The notes: generated by a model not told the origin, from the sequence alone. DNA of 64,000 nucleotides from Arcobacter cloacae (GCF_013201935.1 NZ_CP053833.1:1364001-1428000), one strand, 5' to 3'. Shown: positions 33,232 to 42,964, counted from the stretch's first letter. Made by a program: numbers and translations.

Positions 33232-36200
33232 ATATTCCAACCTTTCATAATTTCTAAAGCTTTATCAAACTCAAACTCATCTACAAAATCTTTAAACTTT
33301 TCTAATTCCTCTTTTTGTATAATCCCATATAAATTAGATATTAACTCTACTTTTATATCATTTTCTATTAAATCTCCATCTTGTAAACTCTGTTTTACAA
33401 TAAAAATAAGTTTTTCTAACTCTTCTTTACTCTTATTATCTGTTTTAACATCAATTATATTTTTATTATTTAATTCATCTATTTTATTTAAAATATTTTT
33501 GATAGCTTGTTCTAATTTATCAATATCACTTATTTTAATTTTTTCATTATTTTTATATTTAGTATCTATAATTTCAGCTATTTTGAAAAGTTCATTAGCT
33601 CCTAAATTTCCACTAACACCTTTTAGAGCATGAACAAATTTTGGTGCATTTTCATGATTATTTATAATCAATTCTAAAATATCTTTAAACTCTGTTTTTG
33701 TTAATTGCTTTTTAAATGTGGCTAATAAAGAATTTACAAGCTCTTTTGAGTTTAAACTATTTTCTAAAAAATCTAAATCAATTACACTATTTTTATTTTT
33801 TACTATTTTTTGATATGAAAATTCTCTTTTTGTAAATTTAAAAATAGTTTTGTACAACTCATTTTGGTCTATTGGTTTTCCTAAATGGTCATTCATACCA
33901 AACTCTAAAGCTTTTTGCTTATCTTCAATCATAGCAGCAGCTGTTAATGCAATTATTGGAATAGTTTTATTTATCTCTCTTATTTTTGCTGTTGATTCAT
34001 ATCCACTCATTATAGGCATTTGCAAATCCATCAAAATCAAATTGTATTTTGTTTGATTTTCTAAAAACTTTTCATACCCTTCTTTACCATTTGAAGCTAA
34101 ATCAACACTAATACCAACCTTACTTAATAACATAGAAGCTACCTCTTGATTTATCTCATTATCTTCTACAACAAGAACACATAAACCATCTAAATTTGGT
34201 TTTAATTCCATTTTTCTATTTTGATTTAGTCTATAGCCTTTTTTAGCCTCTACTAAAGCATCAAAAAGAGATGAAGGAGTTACAGGTTTAGAAATGAAAC
34301 TATCTATTTGAATATCAGTAAAATCAATATCTTCTTTTGAATGAGCACTTATCATAAATATAGTCGGAGTTTTTTTATATTTTAAATTTTTCAACTCTTT
34401 TAAAGTATCAATACCATTTAATAAAGGCATATTCCAATCTATCAATAAAATATCAAACTCTTTATCTTCATTCATTGATTTTTCAATAATTTTTAAAGCT
34501 TCAACTCCATTTGAAGCCTCTATACATTCACAACCAAAATTCTCTAACATATCTTTTAAAACAACTCTTGCTATTTTTTGGTCATCTACAATAAGAACTC
34601 TACTACACTCTTTTGAAACAATTGTATATTTTAATTCACAAGTTGCAAACTCTAACTCTAAATCAAAACTAAAAGTACTTCCTTTTGAATATTCACTCTC
34701 TACTTTTATATAACCACCCAAAGCTTTTACAATATTTTTACAAATAACTAATCCAAGACCTGTTCCACCATACTCTCTAGTTGTTGAAGTATCAGCTTGT
34801 GTAAAAGGATTAAATATTTTTGAAAGTTGTTCTTTAGTCATACCAATACCACTATCTTCTACACTAAATCTAATCTTTGCTTTATTTGTATTATCATCTT
34901 TTGATAAAAGTTCTATGTTTAAAGTTACATCTCCTTCATGTGTAAATTTAATAGCATTTGAAAGTAGATTTGATAATACTTGTATTAATCTTAATTCATC
35001 TGATACTAAAACTCTTGGTAAATCATTTTTTGTATGAAAATATAACTCTATATCTTTTTCACAAGCCTTATGTTCAAACATTACTTTTAATTGAGATAAA
35101 AGAGTTTCTAATTCAAAATTTTTATACTCTAACTCTAATTTTCCAGCTTCAATTTTTGAATAATCTAAAATATCATTTATTATTCCTAACAATATTCTTG
35201 AAGAACTATTTATTTTTTGTAATATATCTTTTTGTTTTGGTTCATTTACAAGATCACTTAATATAGAGCCTAAACTTATAATAGCATTCATAGGAGTTCT
35301 GATTTCATGGCTCATATTTGCTAAAAATTCACTCTTAGTTTTATTAGCCTCTTCTGATTTTTTTCTAGCTTCAATAATCTCTAACTCAACTAATTTTTGC
35401 TCAGTAATATCTTGAATTGTTCCACTTGATTTAAAAGCAATACTATTTTCATCAAAATCAGATTTATAATTTTGTTTTACATATTTAACTCTTTTGTCTT
35501 TCATAAGTAAACGATACTCAATACTATAAGACTCTTTGTTTTCAAGAGATTTTTTATAGGCTTTATTTACCATATCTATATCATCTGGATGAATAAAATC
35601 TAAAAGAATTTGATTATTAGCAACAATATTTCTATTAAGCTCTAAAATATTATAAATTTCATCAGACCAATAAGTTTGATTTAATACCAAATCAACTTCC
35701 CAGTTTCCTATTTTTGATATTTTTTGTGCATTATTTAATTGTTCATTAAAAAGTTCAGTATTTCTTCTACTAATCATCTCTCTATATGCTAAGAATAGAC
35801 TCAATGCCATAACTGATATCAAAGAAAAATAGGTATAAAGAGTATTTTCTTCTTTATTCTTTATATAATTATGCTCTTTAGATAAAGCAATTACACCTAT
35901 TGATTTATTTAAAATTGGATTAATTAAAGGAATGAAAGTAACTACCTCTTTTTGGTCACAAAAAACAAAACTAAAAGGTTTAGTATCTTTTGCTGATTCA
36001 TTTATTGACTCTATTTTTTGTTTGTTTTTTTGACATAAACTTATATTTTTATGAATTAAACTTAATTTATCTGAAATAGATTTTTCTATGAAAAAATCAG
36101 GCATTGCACTTTGCGTGTAATTGTTCATTTCATCTTTCATTAAACTAGAAGCTACAAACTCTTTTTTTATAAAAAAGTCTGCATTATAAGAGAAATTATT

Positions 36201-37748
36201 AATAAGTTCTTCTAACATTGATAACACAGAAAAAGAGACTTCAACACTTCCTAGATAAATATCTCCATTAAAAATTGGATATACAAATCTAAAGCCATTA
36301 TAAATTTTTCCTTCTTCAAAACCATTTATTGGTTTTTTATATTTATTAACATATTCAACAGTATGTCTAATTCCTGTTAAATCATCACCATATTTATCAG
36401 GTCTGTGAAATCTTAAAAATGATTTATTGTTACTTGTGTGAAAATGCAACTGTTTTAAATTATAACTTTCATAAAGCTTGTATATTTTTTCTAAATGTTT
36501 ATGTAACTCTTCTCTTGATTTATCTTTATCCTCTAGCATAAGAATATTTTTTACTTCTTGTGTATCTATTTTTGTTTTAAAAATTATTGTTGAAATATCA
36601 TTATATTTACTATATATTTGAGAATATATTTTTTCATTTTCTTTTGTTGTTGAATCCAAAAAGTCACTAATTTTACTATTTTTTTCATACTCTAAAAAAT
36701 AATACAAAAGTAAAGATATAGTAATAAAAAATATAATCATATAAGAAATAACTTTAGTATTATAATTATAATTATTAAGATTCTTTGAAATATCTTTTTT
36801 ATCAATTAATAAAATGAATATTAAATTTAAAACTAAAAATGCAATAAATCCATATAAATAGTTTATTAAATATATTTTATCTATATCAAATACTGATATT
36901 CCATTTGGAGCTAATACAATCACATGACCTATTGCTTCTTTTTCATTGTTAAAAATAGTATCTGATATCAAAATATAATCATCTTGATACTCATAATACA
37001 GTTTTTCATTTTTAATTATATTTTCAATTCCTATTTCTTCAACAACTTCAATAACTTTAGCATCAGGTTCAAAATTTGCTACATAATAACCATCAATAAA
37101 AGTTTTTGTTATACTATTTGTGAGTTGTTTTTCAAATTTTTTATTAGCTAATACGATAGAGTTATAACCGCTTTGGAATAGTTTCTTTTCTATAGAATTA
37201 AAATGAGAAATAATTTCAAAAACTCCTAATAATTCACCATCTTCAAGAATAGGAACCATTGATTTAAAAGATATAGAAAATATCCCAACACTTATTGTTG
37301 TTCTAATTTGTTTATCATTTAAAATCATTTTCACATCTTCTCTAAAAGAGAGATCATCACCTTTTTTATCTGTCCAACTTCTAAGAAAACTTCTTCCATT
37401 TTTATCCAAAATTTGAAGCCAAATATTTTTAAAAACAGTATGATTTTCATAATTATTTGTAATATCCTTTAAGCTTATATTTTGATGATTATTATTCTTT
37501 AATGCTGTTTTAAATAAATCATTTGAAGCTAAAGAGATAGCCATAGCTAAAGTTGCATCTTTCTTTTCATTTATTAAAGTTGATACTTCTGTATGAATAT
37601 TGTAAGACAAATTTGTATTTTGTTGTAATTTATAAGTTTGAACTTGTTTTTTTATAGATTGACTAAGAAAAGAAAGAATTCCAACAAATAAAATAGTATA
37701 TAAAACTAATAACAATTTATTAAAATTATTTTTAAATATTTTATTCAT
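33228..37748 (-). CDS. Large hybrid histidine kinase with two tandem periplasmic sensors
   Basis: 1506 residues. TM helices near 12-30, 292-315, 333-352 and 638-655 delimit two periplasmic regions. Both carry the same dCache-type motif: SFLRSWTDKKGDDL at about 120-133, and SFLRFHRPDKYGDDL at 443-457 followed by GFR-VYPIF and LGSVEVSFS. Then PAS (about 670-790), dimerisation domain with His814 in NMSHEIRTPMN, HATPase with DSGIGM and GGTGLGL, receiver 1 (Asp1104, LIDWNMPLLNG), receiver 2 (Asp1241, LMDLQMPIMSG) and an Hpt domain with His1373 in HALKGVSGNLG. This is a BarA/ArcB-type phosphorelay kinase with a duplicated sensor. It is first of a four-gene unit behind the repeat-bearing promoter at 37795-37830. 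Signals unknown. Confidence 0.92.
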   Translation of the reverse strand: MNKIFKNNFNKLLLVLYTILFVGILSFLSQSIKKQVQTYKLQQNTNLSYNIHTEVSTLINEKKDATLAMAISLASNDLFKTALKNNNHQNISLKDITNNYENHTVFKNIWLQILDKNGRSFLRSWTDKKGDDLSFREDVKMILNDKQIRTTISVGIFSISFKSMVPILEDGELLGVFEIISHFNSIEKKLFQSGYNSIVLANKKFEKQLTNSITKTFIDGYYVANFEPDAKVIEVVEEIGIENIIKNEKLYYEYQDDYILISDTIFNNEKEAIGHVIVLAPNGISVFDIDKIYLINYLYGFIAFLVLNLIFILLIDKKDISKNLNNYNYNTKVISYMIIFFITISLLLYYFLEYEKNSKISDFLDSTTKENEKIYSQIYSKYNDISTIIFKTKIDTQEVKNILMLEDKDKSREELHKHLEKIYKLYESYNLKQLHFHTSNNKSFLRFHRPDKYGDDLTGIRHTVEYVNKYKKPINGFEEGKIYNGFRFVYPIFNGDIYLGSVEVSFSVLSMLEELINNFSYNADFFIKKEFVASSLMKDEMNNYTQSAMPDFFIEKSISDKLSLIHKNISLCQKNKQKIESINESAKDTKPFSFVFCDQKEVVTFIPLINPILNKSIGVIALSKEHNYIKNKEENTLYTYFSLISVMALSLFLAYREMISRRNTELFNEQLNNAQKISKIGNWEVDLVLNQTYWSDEIYNILELNRNIVANNQILLDFIHPDDIDMVNKAYKKSLENKESYSIEYRLLMKDKRVKYVKQNYKSDFDENSIAFKSSGTIQDITEQKLVELEIIEARKKSEEANKTKSEFLANMSHEIRTPMNAIISLGSILSDLVNEPKQKDILQKINSSSRILLGIINDILDYSKIEAGKLELEYKNFELETLLSQLKVMFEHKACEKDIELYFHTKNDLPRVLVSDELRLIQVLSNLLSNAIKFTHEGDVTLNIELLSKDDNTNKAKIRFSVEDSGIGMTKEQLSKIFNPFTQADTSTTREYGGTGLGLVICKNIVKALGGYIKVESEYSKGSTFSFDLELEFATCELKYTIVSKECSRVLIVDDQKIARVVLKDMLENFGCECIEASNGVEALKIIEKSMNEDKEFDILLIDWNMPLLNGIDTLKELKNLKYKKTPTIFMISAHSKEDIDFTDIQIDSFISKPVTPSSLFDALVEAKKGYRLNQNRKMELKPNLDGLCVLVVEDNEINQEVASMLLSKVGISVDLASNGKEGYEKFLENQTKYNLILMDLQMPIMSGYESTAKIREINKTIPIIALTAAAMIEDKQKALEFGMNDHLGKPIDQNELYKTIFKFTKREFSYQKIVKNKNSVIDLDFLENSLNSKELVNSLLATFKKQLTKTEFKDILELIINNHENAPKFVHALKGVSGNLGANELFKIAEIIDTKYKNNEKIKISDIDKLEQAIKNILNKIDELNNKNIIDVKTDNKSKEELEKLIFIVKQSLQDGDLIENDIKVELISNLYGIIQKEELEKFKDFVDEFEFDKALEIMKGWNI

Positions 37749-37794
37749 TTATCTTATATTTATCCTAGCTGAATTGATTTTTTATGGATTGCGA

Positions 37795-37830
37795 ATTATA
37801 CTTAAAAAATGTGAGTTTTCTGTGAGTTTA
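37795..37830 (-). promoter_or_regulatory. Promoter with 11-nt-phased direct repeat, hybrid-kinase operon
   Basis: Two identical 8-mers GTGAGTTT on the plus strand (37811-37818 and 37822-37829) begin 11 nt apart. On the minus strand they lie 10 nt upstream of a perfect TATAAT (37795-37800), about 50 nt before the start of the hybrid kinase. No good -35 is present; the repeat takes its place. This matches class II activation by an OmpR/PhoB-family regulator. The same block, 28 of 36 positions identical, precedes the soluble-chemoreceptor operon. Confidence 0.65.
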
Positions 37831-37911
37831 ATTATCTTAATTATTAAAAAATAAAAATTAATTTTAGAAAAATATAATTTATTATTAATTTAATTATTTT
37901 TTATAAAATAT

Positions 37912-37951
37912 AAAAAAAGGGTGTTAAAAAGATCTCTTTTTAACACCCTTT
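37912..37951 (-). terminator. Intrinsic terminator after the CZB chemoreceptor gene
   Basis: 17-bp perfect inverted repeat (37916-37932 with 37935-37951), with only two bases between arms so the real loop must open further, followed on the minus strand by a run of T. It lies 20 nt past the stop of the chemoreceptor gene and separates it from the hybrid-kinase operon. Confidence 0.85.
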
Positions 37952-37970
37952 AACTAAAAATATTAAAAAA

Positions 37971-40514
37971 TTAATTTCCGCAATTAATCTCTCTTATTTT
38001 ATTTAATAAATCAAAAACTACCTCTATATTCTCTTCAATCTCTTTTGTTGTTGAGAAAATTGGAGCATTTTCACTTTTATCTGCATATAAATTTATTGTA
38101 TTTTGAACTAACTCATGAACTTTTTTATGAGCATTTTTTAAATCACTCCACTCTTTAGTTTTAGCAAATGGTTTATCTTCATTTGAGTCTATCCATTTAC
38201 CTAAGTTACATTCATGGTGATTTTTTACTGTAAATTTAAATCCTTCTTTACATTGTGCAAAATTTGTATTTTTGAAGTTTATATGGTCTGATTTTAATCT
38301 ATTAATATCAATAATTAAATTTGTATCACAAACTCTTTTATGTGCACTTCTATCAAAACTCGTTTGATTTATAGTATTTTCTAATTGAACAACTAAATTT
38401 GAAGTTTTAACAGCCATATCATTTATAGTTGAAGCTAAAGCTGCATTTTGTTGAGTAGCTTGATCAAGTGAATTAACCGTATCGTTTATTTGTGCCATTG
38501 CCATTTGTTGTTCTTTTGAAGCACTTGCAACATCTTCTATTAATTTTGTTGTAACTACAATATTTTCATTTAAATCATTATATCCTTCAATCATTTTTGA
38601 AGTAATATCTTGTCCCTCTTTTGCTTTTGTAGTAGCATTTAATACAATATTTTTTATCTCATTTGCAGCTTCAGCACTTCTACTTGCAAGATTTCTTACT
38701 TCTGCTGCAACAACTGCAAATCCACGTCCTGCTTCACCAGCAGTTGCAGCTTCAACTGCTGCGTTTAAAGATAAAATATTTGTTTGGAATGCAATTTGAT
38801 CAATTACTGAAATAGCTTCATTAATAGCCGTAACTTGATTATTTATCTCTTCCATAGATATAGCTGTTTTATGTGCTAAATCTTTTCCAATATTACTAGA
38901 TTTTGTAACATTTTGTGCATACAGAGCCATTTTTATAGCATTTTCACTACTTCTTGAAACTGTTGCTGAAATCTCTTCAATTGCTGCTGCTGTCTCTTCA
39001 AGTGATGCTGCTTGAGTATTTGAAGAATCACTTAATTTTTTTGAAGCACTTGCTAATTCTGTTGAGCTTGTAGCTAATTCATTATTAGATTTTTCAATCA
39101 AACACATAATTTCATTAATTGATGATTGAGTAACTTTTGCACCACTTAATAAAGAAGCAACTATTCCTGTAAGATTTTCAACATGTGGTATTTTGTAATC
39201 ATATTTTGCATTTGAAAGAGCGACTAAAGACTCACTTAATATAGTAAGATTTCTTTGCATTCTTTCAATCATTTTATTTATTTCATCAACTAAAGAAGAA
39301 ACTCCAGCAGAGTGTGCTTTACCTTTAATTCTATCATTTAATAATCCAGCATTTACTTTTGAAATAATAGCTCTTGATTCTTCAATTACAATTTGGTCTT
39401 GAATAATTCCTCTTTCAATTGAATCTAAATAGTTATTGAAACTATGAACAACTTCACCTATTTCATCATTTGATTTTACTTCTATTTTTGAAGTCTCAGA
39501 AGAGTTATTAGAACTAATTGCATCAATTGAATTTTTAAGATTAAATATCGGTATTAGAATATTTTTTTTCATATTTACTAAAGAAATAATCATAGTAATC
39601 ATTAAAGCAACAACCAAAATGATTAAGGCAACCCAAATAATATATGAAGCATGTTCTATTGCTGTATTAACAACTTCTATAGGTTCAGCAACTAAAGCAA
39701 TACCAAGTTTTTTACCAGCAAAATCTGTTACATCATGAAATGTGTAAAAATATTTATTTGTTATTAAATATTTATCATTTAAAAGCTTGTCAAAGTTTAT
39801 CTTTTTTGCATCTTCTAAAAAATCTTTATTTATAAACTTTTGAGAAATTAAATACTTATTTAAAGTATCTTCTTCTTTAACTTCAGATGTTGCTAAAGAT
39901 TTATCCATAAGTAATAGAAAAGCTTTTTTTTCAGCATCAAAAGAGCTTGCAACAGAATTTACACCTTGCATAAACTCTAAAGAACCCACATGATTTTTAT
40001 TTTCATCAAAAATTGGAACAACAGATCTTATACCAAGCCCAGCATTTCCAACCTCAAAACCATTTACGGCAATTTTCTCACCATTTACTTTTACAACACT
40101 TGCTCTAAAAGAACTTAAATCATCACCAAATTTTGTAGGTTGCCAAGATCTTAAAAAAGATTTATTGTCTTTTGTGTGTAGATGAATCTGAATATTTTGA
40201 AAAGGAGTTGACTCTTTCATACTTTTAGATAGATTAGCTAATGTTTTAATTGCTAACTCCCTATCATTTGTTGCTAAAGCCTCTTTTATAGAAGAGTCAT
40301 TTGAAATTGAAATAGCATTAGATATACCTGCTTCAAATTTTCCTTCTAATTTCAAACTACTCAAAGAATTCAACTTTGAAATGACATTTTCATGTACTTC
40401 AGTAGCTAGGTCATTTTTATATTTATTTAATATAAAATAACCTATAACTAAAACTAATAAAGTAACTATAACATTAGTCAAAGTAAATTTTTTACTGATA
40501 CTTAAGTCTTGCAT
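37971..40514 (-). CDS. Membrane chemoreceptor with dCache-type sensor and CZB zinc domain
   Basis: 847 residues: TM 11-30; periplasmic sensor about 31-289 with [19 protein letters not shown] (119-137), GIRSVVPIF and [11 protein letters not shown] 290-312; HAMP about 313-370; long signalling coiled coil with the tip [20 protein letters not shown]; and a C-terminal chemoreceptor zinc-binding (CZB) domain. The CZB ligands are visible as His744, the HHECNLGKW segment (His767, Cys769) and His800 in [12 protein letters not shown] domains bind zinc and in some receptors react with hypochlorous acid through the conserved cysteine. AAGGAT precedes the ATG. It is monocistronic, ending at a strong terminator. 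The sensor shares its motif with the diguanylate cyclase at 7648 and the hybrid kinase. Confidence 0.92.
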   Translation of the reverse strand: MQDLSISKKFTLTNVIVTLLVLVIGYFILNKYKNDLATEVHENVISKLNSLSSLKLEGKFEAGISNAISISNDSSIKEALATNDRELAIKTLANLSKSMKESTPFQNIQIHLHTKDNKSFLRSWQPTKFGDDLSSFRASVVKVNGEKIAVNGFEVGNAGLGIRSVVPIFDENKNHVGSLEFMQGVNSVASSFDAEKKAFLLLMDKSLATSEVKEEDTLNKYLISQKFINKDFLEDAKKINFDKLLNDKYLITNKYFYTFHDVTDFAGKKLGIALVAEPIEVVNTAIEHASYIIWVALIILVVALMITMIISLVNMKKNILIPIFNLKNSIDAISSNNSSETSKIEVKSNDEIGEVVHSFNNYLDSIERGIIQDQIVIEESRAIISKVNAGLLNDRIKGKAHSAGVSSLVDEINKMIERMQRNLTILSESLVALSNAKYDYKIPHVENLTGIVASLLSGAKVTQSSINEIMCLIEKSNNELATSSTELASASKKLSDSSNTQAASLEETAAAIEEISATVSRSSENAIKMALYAQNVTKSSNIGKDLAHKTAISMEEINNQVTAINEAISVIDQIAFQTNILSLNAAVEAATAGEAGRGFAVVAAEVRNLASRSAEAANEIKNIVLNATTKAKEGQDITSKMIEGYNDLNENIVVTTKLIEDVASASKEQQMAMAQINDTVNSLDQATQQNAALASTINDMAVKTSNLVVQLENTINQTSFDRSAHKRVCDTNLIIDINRLKSDHINFKNTNFAQCKEGFKFTVKNHHECNLGKWIDSNEDKPFAKTKEWSDLKNAHKKVHELVQNTINLYADKSENAPIFSTTKEIEENIEVVFDLLNKIREINCGN

Positions 40515-40620
40515 ATTAATCCTTTTAAGAAAGTAACTTATATTCTAGTTAAAATATAATTAAAATAGATTAAATATAAAGAAAAATAATTTTATTTTGA
40601 CAATAATAAGATAAGATTTT

Positions 40621-40854
40621 TTAATTTTTAAGTAAAACAGATATCTCCTCTACACTTAAAAGTTTTCCTGTACTTTTTACAACTCCATCAACCACAAGAG
40701 CTGGTGTACTCATAACACCATAATTCATAATTTCAACTATATCTTCCACTTTTTTAACTTCATGAAAGCCACCAATTTTTGCAACTGCTTGTTTTGTAGC
40801 TTCTTCAAGGTTTTTGCACTTTGCACAACCTGTTCCTAAAATTTCTATTTTCAT
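40621..40854 (-). CDS. Mini-thioredoxin (redox-active disulfide protein 2 type)
   Basis: 77 residues with the thioredoxin-like start KIEILGTGCAKCKNLEEA, holding a CxxC (Cys10-Cys13), and the cis-Pro segment GVMSTPALVVDGVV. This matches the small redox disulfide proteins often found next to PF03773 permeases. It is the last gene of the ars unit, 4 nt after the permease gene. A role in delivering electrons or handling arsenic/thiol adducts for the permease is inferred from position only. Confidence 0.85.
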   Translation of the reverse strand: MKIEILGTGCAKCKNLEEATKQAVAKIGGFHEVKKVEDIVEIMNYGVMSTPALVVDGVVKSTGKLLSVEEISVLLKN

Positions 40855-40858
40855 TTTT

Positions 40859-41824
40859 TCATCCTATTAAATAATTAAATAAATACCCAGTTAGAAGTAT
40901 AGCAAATCCAACTGTTCCAAAAAATATAGAGATAAGTTTTAAACTTAAAACTCTTTTTAAAATCATAGCTTCAGGTAAACTCAAAGCCACAACTGCCATC
41001 ATAAATGAAAGTGCAGTTCCAAGTAACATTCCTTTTTGTGTTAAAACTTCCACAAGTGGTAAAATTCCAGCTGCATTTGAATACATCGGAATTCCCATAA
41101 AAACTGCAACTATTGGTGCATACCAAACATCTCCACCTGCATATTTACTTATAAATTCAGCTGGAATATATCCATGAATAAATGCTCCAATTGCAATACC
41201 AACAATTACATATAAATAAATTTTTTTAAATATATCTTTTGTATATTCCCACGATTCTTTTAATCTTACAGATATTAAAGTTTTATCTTCATTTAAAGTA
41301 CCACAACAACTATTTAGAGGTTTTACTTCTATTAAAACCTCTTTTTCTAAATTCATAGCTCCTATTATTAAACCTGCAACAATTGCTATTAATAAAGCAA
41401 AACCTATATAAAGCAGAGTAATTTTCCAACCAAAAAGTGAAAATAATAGTGCAATTACAACTGCATCACTAAGTGGCGCTGAAATTAGATATGAAAATGT
41501 AACTCCCAAAGGAATCCTAGCTTGTAAAAAACCTAAAAATAGTGGAATTGCACTACAAGAACAAAAAGGTGTTAACATTCCAAAAAATGCTGCAAAAATA
41601 TGTCCAAAGATTTTATGTTTTCCAACTAAATAATCTCTTATTTTTTCAACAGGAAAATAACTTCGTAAAAATGTAACTAAAAAAATAATTGTTACTAAAA
41701 GTATAAATATTTTTATAGTATCATAAATAAAAAAGTGTAAAGCCTCACCTAAATGGCTTCCTTTTTCAAGTCCTAAATTATCAAATACAAATATCGCACT
41801 TAAATTAAATAACCAATCAAACAT
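40859..41824 (-). CDS. PF03773 permease of the arsenic operon (ArsP-like)
   Basis: 321 residues with about eight membrane helices. The family motif LTPFCSCSAIPLFLGFLQAR with SAPLSDAVV (about 80-120) and a second conserved segment MGIPMYSNAAGILPLVEVL (about 240) are clear. A loop CCGTLNE near 172 adds two cysteines. In other bacteria PF03773 permeases in ars operons (ArsP and relatives) export organoarsenicals; the exact substrate here is not known. It overlaps chrA by 8 nt and is followed by the mini-thioredoxin. Confidence 0.8.
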   Translation of the reverse strand: MFDWLFNLSAIFVFDNLGLEKGSHLGEALHFFIYDTIKIFILLVTIIFLVTFLRSYFPVEKIRDYLVGKHKIFGHIFAAFFGMLTPFCSCSAIPLFLGFLQARIPLGVTFSYLISAPLSDAVVIALLFSLFGWKITLLYIGFALLIAIVAGLIIGAMNLEKEVLIEVKPLNSCCGTLNEDKTLISVRLKESWEYTKDIFKKIYLYVIVGIAIGAFIHGYIPAEFISKYAGGDVWYAPIVAVFMGIPMYSNAAGILPLVEVLTQKGMLLGTALSFMMAVVALSLPEAMILKRVLSLKLISIFFGTVGFAILLTGYLFNYLIG

Positions 41825-42962
41825 ATAAACTTCCTATAAATCCATATCCACAATAAAAAAGAATCAAAAATAATATGGATATTTTAAATTTTCTAATCAC
41901 AAAAAATCCAAGTAGTGCAAAAATCAAATCATAAATATTTATAATTCCACTTGGAATAACAATTGTAAGTAAAACACTAAATAAAATAGCAACAACACTT
42001 GCATTAATTCCTGTAACTATTTTTGAAATAGTAGGATTTTTAGAGTAACTTTCAAAACTTTTATAAAAAGCTAAAATCAAAAGAAACCCTGGTAAAAAAA
42101 TTGCAAATGTAGCAACAACTGCACCTAAAAATGGTGATTCTTCAAAAGCAACAACTCCAATATATGAAGCAATAGTAAACATAGGTCCAGGAACTGCTTG
42201 AGCTAAAGAGTAAGCAACTAAAAAACTATTTTCATCAATATTTATATTACTTTTAATTAAAGGAAGAACAACATGCCCTCCTCCAAAAACCAAACTTCCA
42301 ACTTGATAAAAAGAGTTAAATAAACCTAATAATTTATCTTGAGTTGCTAAAAATGGCAAAAATATCAATAAAATAAAAAAGATAACTAAAGGTAAAACAT
42401 AGGGTTTTTGATATGTTATTTTAGTTTCATTTTTCTCTTTTATAAAAAATAAAGCAACCAAACCAGAAACCATTAAAACTAAAATTTGAGCAAAAAAACT
42501 TTGATAAAAAATCAAAAATAGCGTTGCAAAAACAAAAATTATTTTACTTAATGTAGTTTTACAAAGTGTCTTAAACATACTAAAAGTTGCATCAGCCACA
42601 ATTACCACAGCAAAAAGTTTTAATCCACTCATCAAAGCATAAATTACACTACTATTTTCATAAATATTTTGAAAAGTTGCAGCTAAATATAAAAGTAAAA
42701 AAGATGGAAAGGTAAATGCAATAAAAGCCAATATTGCACCAATTATTCCACCTTTATTTAATCCTATTGTAAAACCAACTTGTGATGAACTTGGACCTGG
42801 CAAAAACTGGCTAAGTGCTACGATTTTAGAAAACTCTTCATCACTTAGCCATTTTAATTCTTCGACAAATTTTTTCCTAAAATAACCAATATGAGCTATT
42901 GGTCCTCCAAAACTAAAAAGACCTAAGATAAAAAAGTGCCAAAAAATAGATATATTTATCAT
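41817..42962 (-). CDS. chrA: Chromate transporter ChrA, two-domain
   Basis: 381 residues made of two CHR domains. Domain 1 contains FGGPIAHIGYFRKKFVEE and LPGPSSSQVGFTIGL; domain 2 contains FGGGHVVLPLI and QAVPGPMFTIASYIGV. The family exports chromate and may move other oxyanions. It is embedded in the ars unit: 2 nt after the small ArsC-like gene and overlapping the permease gene by 8 nt, so it should be under ArsR control. Whether it transports chromate or an arsenic-related anion cannot be decided from sequence. Confidence 0.9.
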   Translation of the reverse strand: MINISIFWHFFILGLFSFGGPIAHIGYFRKKFVEELKWLSDEEFSKIVALSQFLPGPSSSQVGFTIGLNKGGIIGAILAFIAFTFPSFLLLYLAATFQNIYENSSVIYALMSGLKLFAVVIVADATFSMFKTLCKTTLSKIIFVFATLFLIFYQSFFAQILVLMVSGLVALFFIKEKNETKITYQKPYVLPLVIFFILLIFLPFLATQDKLLGLFNSFYQVGSLVFGGGHVVLPLIKSNINIDENSFLVAYSLAQAVPGPMFTIASYIGVVAFEESPFLGAVVATFAIFLPGFLLILAFYKSFESYSKNPTISKIVTGINASVVAILFSVLLTIVIPSGIINIYDLIFALLGFFVIRKFKISILFLILFYCGYGFIGSLYV

Positions 42963-42964
42963 TA

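Noticed and set aside
34958-35266. Plus-strand open frame inside the hybrid kinase
   Set aside because: It is antisense to the kinase catalytic region; the leucine-rich translation is a composition artefact.
37841-37915. AT-rich stretch between the hybrid kinase promoter and the terminator as a possible origin or small RNA
   Set aside because: It is short, has no repeats resembling DnaA boxes and no promoter-terminator pair; it reads as ordinary AT-rich spacer.
28981-38780. Similar DNA in the two chemoreceptor genes (near 29040 and 38720) as a possible repeat or recombination tract
   Set aside because: The similarity follows the strongly conserved signalling-tip protein sequence and is broken by synonymous differences, so it needs no recent duplication or conversion.
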